A stretch of DNA of 64,000 nucleotides from Luzula sylvatica (taxonomy: Eukaryota > Streptophyta > Magnoliopsida > Poales > Juncaceae): assembly GCA_946800325.1 (NCBI GenBank), contig CAMPEJ010000005.1, positions 558,001 through 622,000 on the forward strand, read 5' to 3'. Below, one piece after another: positions 50,907 to 62,770 of this stretch (within the stretch, counting starts at the first letter, position 1; each line of letters begins with the position of its first letter). The notes beneath the pieces were generated by a model. The model was not told the DNA's origin. It ran no database searches and saw only the letters and a list, made by a program, of their open reading frames with translations. The position numbers and the translations under genes are program-made.

Positions 50907-51650
50907 GAGATCATTTGAATCGTATCTTTTACCACATAACATTTTACCAAAATTTACAAACACTAAGAAAGTTTGTTTTTCGATTCAAAACAATTTGTTT
51001 ATGCTTTGGGGAGTTCAAATAACGTATTTTGAGATCATTTGAATCGTATCTTGTACCACATAACATTTCACCAAAATTTACAAACACTACGAAAGTTTGT
51101 TTTTCGATTCAAAACAATCTGTTTATGCTTTGGGGAGTTCAAATAACGTATTTTGAGATCATTTGATTCGTATCTTTTACCACATAACATTTTACCAAAA
51201 TTTACAAACACTAAGAAAGTTTGTTTTTCGATTCAAAACAATCTGTTTATGCTTTGGGGAGTTCAAATAACGTATTTTGAGATCATTTGAATCGTATCTT
51301 TTACCACATAACATTTTACCAAAATTTACAAACACTAAGAAAGTTTGTTTTTCGATTCAAAACAATTTGTTTATGCTTTGGGGAGTTCAAATAACGTATT
51401 TTGAGATCATTTGAATCGTATCTTGTACCACATAACATTTCACCAAAATTTACAAACACTACGAAAGTTTGTTTTTCGATTCAAAACAATCTGTTTATGC
51501 TTTGGGGAGTTCAAATAACGTATTTTGAGATCATTTGATTCGTATCTTTTACCACATAACATTTTACCAAAATTTACAAACACTAAGAAAGTTTGTTTTT
51601 CGATTCAAAACAATCTGTTTATGCTTTGGGGAGTTCAAATAACGTATTTT
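50907..51650. repeat. Copy of the 372-bp trio duplication inside the second 6211-bp block
   Basis: CTTGTACC/CACTACG monomers near 51051 and 51423 reproduce the 44.7-45.4 kb arrangement exactly 6211 bp downstream. This fixes the order of events: trio duplication first, 6.2-kb duplication second. Confidence 0.82.
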
Positions 51651-52890
51651 GAGATCATTTGAATCGTATCTTTTACCACATAACATTTTACCAAATTTTA
51701 CAAACACTAAGAAAGTTTGTTTTTCGATTCAAAACAATCTGTTTATGCTTTGGGGAGTTCAAATAACGTATTTTGAGATCATTCGAATCGTATCTTTTAC
51801 TACATAACATTTCACCAAAATTTACAAACACTAAGACAGTTTGTTTTTCGATTCGAAACAATCTGTTTATGCTTTGGGGAGTTCAAATAACGTATTTTGA
51901 GATCATTTGAATCGTATCTTTTTCCAGATAACATTTCACCAAAATTTACAAACACTAAGACAGTTTGTTTTTCGATTCAAAACAATCTGTTTATGCTTTG
52001 GGGAGTTCAAATAACGTATTTTGAGATCATTCGAATCGTATCTTTTACTACATAACATTTCACCAAAATTTACAAACACTAAGAAAGTTTGTTTTTCGAT
52101 TCAAAACAATCTGTTTATGCTTTGGGGAGTTCAAATAACGTATTTTGAGATCATTTGATTCGTATCTTTTACCACATAACATTTCACCAAAATTTACAAA
52201 CACTGTGAAAGTTTGATTTTCGATTAAAAACAATCTGTTTATGCTTTGGGCAGTTCATATAACGTATTTTGAGATCATTTGAATCGTATCTTTTACTACA
52301 TAACATTTCACCAAAATTTACAAACACTAAGAAAGTTTGTTTTTCGATTCAAAACAATTTGTTTATGCTTTGGGGAGTTCAAATAACGTATTTTGAGATC
52401 ATTTGAATCGTATCTTTTTCCAGATAACATTTCACCAAAATTTACAAACACTAAGACAGTTTGTTTTTCGATTCAAAACAATCTGTTTATGCTTTGGGGA
52501 GTTCAAATAACGTATTTTGAGATCATTCGAATCGTATCTTTTACCACATAACATTTCACCAAAATTTACAAACACTGTGAAAGTTTGATTTTCGATTAAA
52601 AACAATCTGTTTATGCTTTGGGGAGTTCATAAAACGTATTTTGAGATCATTTGAATCGTATCTTTTACTACATAACATTTCACCAAAATTTACAAACACT
52701 AAGAAAGTTTGTTTTTCGATTCAAAACAATTTGTTTATGCTTTGGGGAGTTCAAATAACATATTTTTAGATAATTCGAATCGTATCTTTTACCACATAAC
52801 ATTTCACCAAAATTTACAAACACTAAGAAAGTTTGTTTTTCGATTCAAAACAATCTGTTTATGCTTTGGGGAGTTCAAATAACATATTTT

Positions 52891-53022
52891 GAGATCATTT
52901 GAATCGTATCTTTTACTACATAACATTTCACCAAAATTTACAAACACTAAGAAAGTTTGTTTTTCGATTCAAAACAATATGTTTATGCTTTGGCATCATT
53001 TGAATCATTTGAATCGTATTTT
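52891..53022 (+). repeat. A monomer (132 bp, GGC subtype)
   Basis: Opens the run of five HOR units. The junction before it reads AACATATTTTGAG, a CpG-to-CpA change. Confidence 0.92.
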
Positions 53023-54262
53023 GAGATCATTTGAATCGTATCTTTTACCACATAACATTTCACCAAAATTTACAAACACTAAGAAAGTTTGTTTTTCGAT
53101 TCAAAACAATCTGTTTATGCTTTGGGGAGTTCAAATAACGTATTTTGAGATCATTTGAATCGTATCTTTTACCACATAACATTTTACCAAAATTTACAAA
53201 CACTAAGAAAGTTTGTTTTTCGATTCAAAACAATTTGTTTATGCTTTGGGGAGTTCAAATAACGTATTTTGAGATCATTTGAATCGTATCTTGTACCACA
53301 TAACATTTCACCAAAATTTACAAACACTACGAAAGTTTGTTTTTCGATTCAAAACAATCTGTTTATGCTTTGGGGAGTTCAAATAACGTATTTTGAGATC
53401 ATTTGATTCGTATCTTTTACCACATAACATTTTACCAAAATTTACAAACACTAAGAAAGTTTGTTTTTCGATTCAAAACAATCTGTTTATGCTTTGGGGA
53501 GTTCAAATAACGTATTTTGAGATCATTTGAATCGTATCTTTTACCACATAACATTTTACCAAAATTTACAAACACTAAGAAAGTTTGTTTTTCGATTCAA
53601 AACAATTTGTTTATGCTTTGGGGAGTTCAAATAACGTATTTTGAGATCATTTGAATCGTATCTTTTACCACATAACATTTCACCAAAATTTACAAACACT
53701 AAGAAAGTTTGTTTTTCGATTCAAAACAATCTGTTTATGATTTGGGGAGTTCAAATAACGTATTTTGAGATCATTTGAATCGTATCTTTTACCACATAAC
53801 ATTTCACCAAAATTTACAAACACTAAGAAAGTTTGTTTTTCTATTCAAAACAATATGTTTATGCTTTGGGGAGTTCAAATAACGTATTTTGAGATCATTT
53901 GAATCGTATCTTTTACCACATAACATTTCACCAAAATTTACAAACACTAAGAAAGTTTGTTTTTCGATTCAAAACAATTTGTTTATGCTTTGGGGAGTTC
54001 AAATAACGTATTTTGAGATCATTTGAATCATATCTTTTTCCAGATAACATTTCACCAAAATTTACAAACACTAAGACAGTTTGTTTTTCGATTCAAAACA
54101 ATCTGTTTATGCTTTGGGGAGTTCAAATAACGTATTTTGAGATCATTCGAATCGTATCTTTTACTACATAACATTTCACCAAAATTTACAAACACTAAGT
54201 AAGTTTGTTTTTCAATTCAAAACAATCTGTTTATGCTTTGGGGAGTTCAAATAACGTATTTT

Positions 54263-54995
54263 GAGATCATCTTTTACCACATAACATTTTACCAAAATTT
54301 AAAAAACACTAAGAATGTTTGTTTTTCGATTCAAAACAATTTGTTTATGCTTTGGGGAGTTGAAATAACGTATTTTGAGATCATTTGAATCGTATCTTTT
54401 TCCAGATAACATTTCACCAAAATTTACAAACACTAAGACAGTTTGTTTTTCGATTCAAAACAATCTGTTTATGCTTTGGGGAGTTCAAATAACGTATTTT
54501 GAGATCATTCGAATCGTATCTTTTACTACATAACATTTCACCAAAATTTACAAACACTAAGAAAGTTTGTTTTTCAATTCAAAACAATCTGTTTATGCTT
54601 TGGGGAGATCAAATAACGTATTTTGAGATCATTTGATTCGTATCTTTTACCACATAACATTTCACCAAAATTTACAAACACTGAGAAAGTTTGATTTTCG
54701 ATTAAAAACAATTTGTTTATGCTTTGGGGAGTTCAAATAACGTATTTTGAGATCATTTGAATCGTATCTTTTACTACATAACATTTCACCAAAATTTACA
54801 AACACTAAGAAATTTGTTTTTCGATTCAAAACAATTTGTTTATGCTTTGGGGAGTACAAATAACATATTTTTAGATAATTCGAATAGTATCTTTTACCAC
54901 ATAACATTTCACCAAAATTTACAAACACTAAGAAAGTTTGTTTTTCGATTCAAAACAATCTGTTTATGCTTTGGGGAGTTCAAATAACGTATTTT
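54263..54995 (+). repeat. B-C-D cassette 6
   Basis: C begins at 54749. D carries GAATAGTATC near 54882, and the monomer before C has CAATTTG instead of CAATCTG. Confidence 0.92.
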
Positions 54996-55127
54996 GAGAT
55001 CATTTGAATCGTATCTTTTACTACATAACATTTCACCAAAATTTACAAACACTAAGAAAGTTTGTTTTTCGATTCAAAACAATATGTTTATGCTTTGGCA
55101 TCATTTGAATCATTTGAATCGTATTTT
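54996..55127 (+). repeat. A monomer (132 bp, GGC subtype), last in the window
   Basis: No A copy occurs in the remaining 8.9 kb although D monomers continue there. Confidence 0.92.
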
Positions 55128-56367
55128 GAGATCATTTGAATCGTATCTTTTACCACATAACATTTCACCAAAATTTACAAACACTAAGAAAGTTTGTTTT
55201 TCGATTCAAAACAATATGTTTATGCTTTGGGGAGTTCAAATAACGTATTTTGAGATCATTTGAATCGTATCTTTTACCACATAACATTTTACCAAAATTT
55301 ACAAACACTAAGAAAGTTTGTTTTTCGATTCAAAACAATTTGTTTATGCTTTGGGGAGTTCAAATAACGTATTTTGAGATCATTTGAATCGTATCTTGTA
55401 CCACATAACATTTCACCAAAATTTACAAACACTACGAAAGTTTGTTTTTCGATTCAAAACAATCTGTTTATGCTTTGGGGAGTTCAAATAACGTATTTTG
55501 AGATCATTTGATTCGTATCTTTTACCACATAACATTTTACCAAAATTTACAAACACTAAGAAAGTTTGTTTTTCGATTCAAAACAATCTGTTTATGCTTT
55601 GGGGAGTTCAAATAACGTATTTTGAGATCATTTGAATCGTATCTTTTACCACATAACATTTTACCAAAATTTGCAAACACTAAGAAAGTTTGTTTTTCGA
55701 TTCAAAACAATTTGTTTATGCTTTGGGGAGTTCAAATAACGTATTTTGAGATCATTTGAATCGTATCTTTTACCACATAACATTTCACCAAAATTTACAA
55801 ACACTAAGAAAGTTTGTTTTTCGATTCAAAACAATCTGTTTATGCTTTGGGGAGTTCAAATAACGTATTTTGAGATCATTTGAATCGTATCTTTTACCAC
55901 ATAACATTTCACCAAAATTTACAAACACTAAGAAAGTTTTTTTTTCTATTCAAAACAATATGTTTATGCTTTGGGGAGTTCAAATAACGTATTTTGAGAT
56001 CATTTGAATCGTATCTTTTACCACATAACATTTCACCAAAATTTACAAACACTAAGAAAGTTTGTTTTTCGATTCAAAACAATTTGTTTATGCTTTGGGG
56101 AGTTCAAATAACGTATTTTGAGATCATTTGAATCGTATCTTTTTCCAGATAACATTTCACCAAAATTTACAAACACTAAGACAGTTTGTTTTTCGATTCA
56201 AAACAATCTGTTTATGCTTTGGGGAGTTCAAATAACGTATTTTGAGATCATTCGAATCGTATCTTTTACTACATAACATTTCACCAAAATTTACAAACAC
56301 TAAGAAAGTTTGTTTTTCAATTCAAAACAATCTGTTTATGCTTTGGGGAGTTCAAATAACGTATTTT

Positions 56368-57100
56368 GAGATCATCTTTTACCACATAACATTTTACCAA
56401 AATTTAAAAAACACTAAAAATGTTTGTTTTTCGATTCAAAACAATTTGTTTATGCTTTGGGGAGTTGAAATAACGTATTTTGAGATCATTTGAATCGTAT
56501 CTTTTTCCAGATAACATTTCACCAAAATTTACAAACACTAAGACAGTTTGTTTTTCGATTCAAAACAATCTGTTTATGCTTTGGGGAGTTCAAATAACGT
56601 ATTTTGAGATCATTCGAATCGTATCTTTTACTACATAACATTTCACCAAAATTTACAAACACTAAGAAAGTTTGTTTTTCAATTCAAAACAATCTGTTTA
56701 TGCTTTGGGGAGATCAAATAACGTATTTTGAGATCATTTGATTCGTATCTTTTACCACATAACATTTCACCAAAATTTACAAACACTGAGAAAGTTTGAT
56801 TTTCGATTAAAAACAATCTGTTTATGCTTTGGGGAGTTCAAATAACGTATTTTGAGATCATTTGAATCGTATCTTTTACTGCATAACATTTCACCAAAAT
56901 TTACAAACACTAAGAAATTTGTTTTTCGATTCAAAACAATTTGTTTATGCTTTGGGGAGTACAAATAACATATTTTTAGATAATTCGAATCGTATCTTTT
57001 ACCACATAACATTTCACCAAAATTTACAAACACTAAGAAAGTTTGGTTTTCGATTCAAAACAATCTGTTTATGCTTTGGGGAGTTCAAATAACGTATTTT
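56368..57100 (+). repeat. B-C-D cassette 7
   Basis: C begins at 56854 and is the first with CTGCATAAC. B has CTAAAAATG. D has GTTTGGTTTTCG. Confidence 0.92.
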
Positions 57101-58825
57101 GAGATCATTTGAATCGTATCTTTTACTACATAACATTTCACCAAAATTTACAAACACTAAGAAAGTTTGTTTTTCGATTCAAAACAATATGTTTATGCTT
57201 TGGGGAGTTCAAATAACGTATTTTGAGATCATTTGAATCATATCTTTTACCACATAACATTTCACCAAAATTTATAAACACTAAGAAAGTTTGTTTTTCG
57301 ATTCAAAACAATCTGTTTATGCTTTGGGGAGTTCAAATAACGTATTTTGAGATCATTTGAATCGTATCTTTTACCACATAACATTTTACCAAAATTTACA
57401 AACACTAAGAAAGTTTGTTTTTCGATTCAAAACAATTTGTTTATGCTTTGGGGAGTTCAAATAACGTATTTTGAGATCATTTGAATCGTATCTTGTACCA
57501 CATAACATTTCACAAAAATTTACAAACACTACGAAAGTTTGTATTTCGATTCAAAACAATCTGTTTATGCTTTGGGGAGTTCAAATAACGTATTTTGAGA
57601 TCATTTGAATCGTATCTTTTACCACATAACATTTCACCAAAATTTACAAACACTAAGAAAGTTTGTTTTTCGATTCAAAACAATCTGTTTATGCTTTGGG
57701 GAGTTCAAATAACGTATTTTGAGATCATTTGAATCGTATCTTTTACCACATAACATTTCACCAAAATTTACAAACACTAAGAAAGTTTGTTTTTCGATTC
57801 AAAACAATTTGTTTATGCTTTGGGGAGTTCAAATAACGTATTTTGAGATCATTTGAATCGTATCTTTTTCCAGATAACATTTCACCAAAATTTACAAACA
57901 CTAAGACAGTTTGTTTTTCGATTCAAAACAATCTGTTTATGCTTTGGGGAGTTCAAATAACGTATTTTGAGATCATTCGAATCGTATCTTTTACTACATA
58001 ACATTTCACCAAAATTTACAAACACTAAGAAAGTTTGTTTTTCAATTCAAAACAATCTGTTTATGCTTTGGGGAGTTCAAATAACGTATTTTGAGATCAT
58101 CTTTTACCACATAACATTTTACCAAAATTTAAAAAACACTAAAAATGTTTGTTTTTCGATTCAAAACAATTTGTTTATGCTTTGGGGAGTTGAAATAACG
58201 TATTTTGAGATCATTTGAATCGTATCTTTTTCCAGATAACATTTCACCAAAATTTACAAACACTAAGACAGTTTGTTTTTCGATTCAAAACAATCTGTTT
58301 ATGCTTTGGGGAGTTCAAATAACGTATTTTGAGATCATTCGAATCGTATCTTTTACTACATAACATTTCACCAAAATTTACAAACACTAAGAAAGTTTGT
58401 TTTTCAATTCAAAACAATCTGTTTATGCTTTGGGGAGATCAAATAACGTATTTTGAGATCATTTGATTCGTATCTTTTACCACATAACATTTCACCAAAA
58501 TTTACAAACACTGAGAAAGTTTGATTTTCGATTAAAAACAATCTGTTTATGCTTTGGGGAGTTCAAATAACGTATTTTGAGATCATTTGAATCGTATCTT
58601 TTACTGCATAACATTTCACCAAAATTTACAAACACTAAGAAATTTGTTTTTCGATTCAAAACAATTTGTTTATGCTTTGGGGAGTACAAATAACATATTT
58701 TTAGATAATTCGAATCGTATCTTTTACCACATAACATTTCACCAAAATTTACAAACACTAAGAAAGTTTGGTTTTCGATTCAAAACAATCTGTTTATGCT
58801 TTGGGGAGTTCAAATAACGTATTTT
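57101..58825. repeat. 14-mer HOR unit without A, third of five (1725 bp)
   Basis: Length 14 x 124 - 10 - 1. The A slot is filled by a plain 124-bp monomer with the same CTAC/CAATATG states. It contains a CTTGTACC monomer with CACAAAAATT and GTATTTCG near 57.5 kb, also present in the fourth unit and at 34.9 and 63.2 kb. Confidence 0.86.
58093..58825 (+). repeat. B-C-D cassette 8
   Basis: Same marker states as cassette 7, 1725 bp away; C begins at 58579. Confidence 0.92.
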
Positions 58826-60674
58826 GAGATCATTTGAATCGTATCTTTTACTACATAACATTTCACCAAAATTTACAAACACTAAGAAAGTTTGTTTTTC
58901 GATTCAAAACAATATGTTTATGCTTTGGGGAGTTCAAATAACGTATTTTGAGATCATTTGAATCATATCTTTTACCACATAACATTTCACCAAAATTTAT
59001 AAACACTAAGAAAGTTTGTTTTTCGATTCAAAACAATCTGTTTATGCTTTGGGGAGTTCAAATAACGTATTTTGAGATCATTTGAATCGTATCTTTTACC
59101 ACATAACATTTTACCAAAATTTACAAACACTAAGAAAGTTTGTTTTTCGATTCAAAACAATTTGTTTATGCTTTGGGGAGTTCAAATAACGTATTTTGAG
59201 ATCATTTGAATCGTATCTTGTACCACATAACATTTCACAAAAATTTACAAACACTACGAAAGTTTGTATTTCGATTCAAAACAATCTGTTTATGCTTTGG
59301 GGAGTTCAAATAACGTATTTTGAGATCATTTGAATCGTATCTTTTACCACATAACATTTCACCAAAATTTACAAACACTAAGAAAGTTTGTTTTTCGATT
59401 CAAAACAATCTGTTTATGCTTTGGGGAGTTCAAATAACGTATTTTGAGATCATTTGAATCGTATCTTTTACCACATAACATTTCACCAAAATTTACAAAC
59501 ACTAAGAAAGTTTTTTTTTCTATTCAAAACAATATGTTTATGCTTTGGGGAGTTCAAATAACGTATTTTGAGATCATTTGAATCGTATCTTTTACCACAT
59601 AACATTTCACCAAAATTTACAAACACTAAGAAAGTTTGTTTTTCGATTCAAATCAATTTGTTTATGCTTTGGGGAGTTCAAATAACGTATTTTGAGATCA
59701 TTTGAATCGTATCTTTTTCCAGATAACATTTCACCAAAATTTACAAACACTAAGACAGTTTGTTTTTCGATTCAAAACAATCTGTTTATGCTTTGGGGAG
59801 TTCAAATAACGTATTTTGAGATCATTCGAATCGTATCTTTTACTACATAACATTTCACCAAAATTTACAAACACTAAGAAAGTTTGTTTTTCAATTCAAA
59901 ACAATCTGTTTATGCTTTGGGGAGTTCAAATAACGTATTTTGAGATCATCTTTTACCACATAACATTTTACCAAAATTTAAAAAACACTAAGAATGTTTG
60001 TTTTTCGATTCAAAACAATTTGTTTATGCTTTGGGGAGTTGAAATAACGTATTTTGAGATCATTTGAATCGTATCTTTTTCCAGATAACATTTCACCAAA
60101 ATTTACAAACACTAAGACAGTTTGTTTTTCGATTCAAAACAATCTGTTTATGCTTTGGGGAGTTCAAATAACGTATTTTGAGATCATTCGAATCGTATCT
60201 TTTACTACATAACATTTCACCAAAATTTACAAACACTAAGAAAGTTTGTTTTTCAATTCAAAACAATCTGTTTATGCTTTGGGGAGATCAAATAACGTAT
60301 TTTGAGATCATTTGATTCGTATCTTTTACCACATAACATTTCACCAAAATTTACAAACACTGAGAAAGTTTGATTTTCGATTAAAAACAATCTGTTTATG
60401 CTTTGGGGAGTTCAAATAACGTATTTTGAGATCATTTGAATCGTATCTTTTACTGCATAACATTTCACCAAAATTTACAAACACTAAGAAATTTGTTTTT
60501 CGATTCAAAACAATTTGTTTATGCTTTGGGGAGTACAAATAACATATTTTTAGATAATTCGAATCGTATCTTTTACCACATAACATTTCACCAAAATTTA
60601 CAAACACTAAGAAAGTTTGGTTTTCGATTCAAAACAATCTGTTTATGCTTTGGGGAGTTCAAATAACGTATTTT
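58826..60674. repeat. 15-mer HOR unit without A, fourth of five (1849 bp)
   Basis: One monomer longer than the third unit: an extra TTTTTTTTTCTATTC monomer near 59.5 kb, matching one at 55.9 kb in the second unit. TTTATAAACAC near 58998 is shared with the third unit only. Private CAAATCAATTTG near 59650. Confidence 0.86.
59942..60674 (+). repeat. B-C-D cassette 9
   Basis: CTGCATAAC in C (from 60428) as in cassettes 7 and 8, but B has CTAAGAATG. Confidence 0.92.
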
Positions 60675-62770
60675 GAGATCATTTGAATCGTATCTTTTAC
60701 TACATAACATTTCACCAAAATTTACAAACACTAAGAAAGTTTGTTTTTCGATTCAAAACAATATGTTTATGCTTTGGGGAGTTCAAATAACGTATTTTGA
60801 GATCATTTGAATCATATCTTTTACCACATAACATTTCACCAAAATTTACAAACACTAAGAAAGTTTGTTTTTCGATTCAAAACAATCTGTTTATGCTTTG
60901 GGGAGTTCAAATAACGTATTTTGAGATCATTTGAATCGTATCTTTTACCACATAACATTTTACCAAAATTTACAAACACTAAGAAAGTTTGTTTTTCGAT
61001 TCAAAACAATTTGTTTATGCTTTGGGGAGTTCAAATAACGTATTTTGAGATCATTTGAATCGTATCTTGTACCACATAACATTTCACCAAAATTTACAAA
61101 CACTACGAAAGTTTGTTTTTCGATTCAAAACAATCTGTTTATGCTTTGGGGAGTTCAAATAACGTATTTTGAGATCATTTGATTCGTATCTTTTACCACA
61201 TAACATTTTACCAAAATTTACAAACACTAAGAAAGTTTGTTTTTCGATTCAAAACAATCTGTTTATGCTTTGGGGAGTTCAAATAACGTATTTTGAGATC
61301 ATTTGAATCGTATCTTTTACCACATAACATTTTACCAAAATTTGCAAACACTAAGAAAGTTTGTTTTTCGATTCAAAACAATTTGTTTATGCTTTGGGGA
61401 GTTCAAATAACGTATTTTGAGATCATTTGAATCGTATCTTTTACCACATAACATTTCACCAAAATTTACAAACACTAAGAAAGTTTGTTTTTCGATTCAA
61501 AACAATCTGTTTATGCTTTGGGGAGTTCAAATAACGTATTTTGAGATCATTTGAATCGTATCTTTTACCACATAACATTTCACCAAAATTTACAAACACT
61601 AAGAAATTTTTTTTTCTATTCAAAACAATATGTTTATGCTTTGGGGAGTTCAAATAACGTATTTTGAGATCATTTGAATCGTATCTTTTACCACATAACA
61701 TTTCACCAAAATTTACAAACACTAAGAAAGTTTGTTTTTCGATTCAAAACAATTTGTTTATGCTTTGGGGAGTTCAAATAACGTATTTTGAGATCATTTG
61801 AATCGTATCTTTTTCCAGATAACATTTCACCAAAATTTACAAACACTAAGACAGTTTGTTTTTCGATTCAAAACAATCTGTTTATGCTTTGGGGAGTTCA
61901 AATAACGTATTTTGAGATCATTCGAATCGTATCTTTTACTACATAACATTTCACCAAAATTTACAAACACTAAGAAAGTTTGTTTTTCAATTCAAAACAA
62001 TCTGTTTATGCTTTGGGGAGTTCAAATAACGTATTTTGAGATCATCTTTTACCACATAACATTTTACCAAAATTTAAAAAACACTAAGAATGTTTGTTTT
62101 TCGATTCAAAACAATTTGTTTATGCTTTGGGGAGTTGAAATAACGTATTTTGAGATCATTTGAATCGTATCTTTTTCCAGATAACATTTCACCAAAATTT
62201 ACAAACACTAAGACAGTTTGTTTTTCGATTCAAAACAATCTGTTTATGCTTTGGGGAGTTCAAATAACGTATTTTGAGATCATTCGAATCGTATCTTTTA
62301 CTACATAACATTTCACCAAAATTTACAAACACTAAGAAAGTTTGTTTTTCAATTCAAAACAATCTGTTTATGCTTTGGGGAGATCAAATAACGTATTTTG
62401 AGATCATTTGATTCGTATCTTTTACCACATAACATTTCACCAAAATTTACAAACACTGAGAAAGTTTGATTTTCGATTAAAAACAATCTGTTTATGCTTT
62501 GGGGAGTTCAAATAACGTATTTTGAGATCATTTGAATCGTATCTTTTACTGCATAACATTTCACCAAAATTTACAAACACTAAGAAATTTGTTTTTCGAT
62601 TCAAAACAATTTGTTTATGCTTTGGGGAGTACAAATAAAATATTTTTAGATAATTCGAATCGTATCTTTTACCACATAACATTTCACCAAAATTTACAAA
62701 CACTAAGAAAGTTTGGTTTTCGATTCAAAACAATCTGTTTATGCTTTGGGGAGTTCAAATAACGTATTTT
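60675..62770. repeat. 17-mer HOR unit without A, fifth of five (2096 bp)
   Basis: Length 17 x 124 - 10 - 1 - 1, the last base lost in a T-run near 61607. Its middle follows the second unit (TTTGCAAAC, TTTGATTCG with CATTTTACC), while its C monomer carries the CTGCATAAC state of units two to four. It is mosaic. Private AAATAAAATATTT near 62634. Confidence 0.85.
62038..62770 (+). repeat. B-C-D cassette 10
   Basis: C from 62524 with CTGCATAAC. The C-D junction has AAATAAAATATTT, where the other cassettes have AAATAACATATTT. Confidence 0.92.

Larger units (their letters stand above)
46308..52518. repeat. 6211-bp tandem duplication, right copy
   Basis: Partner of 40097-46307, with A monomers at 46680, 48546 and 50651 and a cassette at 49918. 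Just downstream (52.5-54.2 kb) the array follows 42.0-43.7 kb at offset 10556, so the next repeat restarts part-way through the unit. Near-identity over 6 kb implies a very recent duplication. An assembly error cannot be excluded from sequence alone. Confidence 0.92.
52891..54995. repeat. 17-mer HOR unit, first of five consecutive units
   Basis: Starts the run of directly adjacent units that continues to 62770. Private states are TGATTTGGGG near 53739, AAGTAAG near 54198, CAATTTG in the monomer before C and a GAATAGTATC in its D monomer. Confidence 0.87.
54996..57100. repeat. 17-mer HOR unit, second of five
   Basis: Again 2105 bp. It gains three states shared with the following units: CTGCATAAC in C, AAAAATG in B, and TTTGGTTTTCG in D. 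It also has TTTGCAAAC near 55671, shared only with the fifth unit (61342). Confidence 0.87.

Noticed and set aside
62628..62640. AATAAA polyadenylation signal
   Set aside because: It arises from a single base change in one monomer at the C-D junction, with no transcript or gene context.
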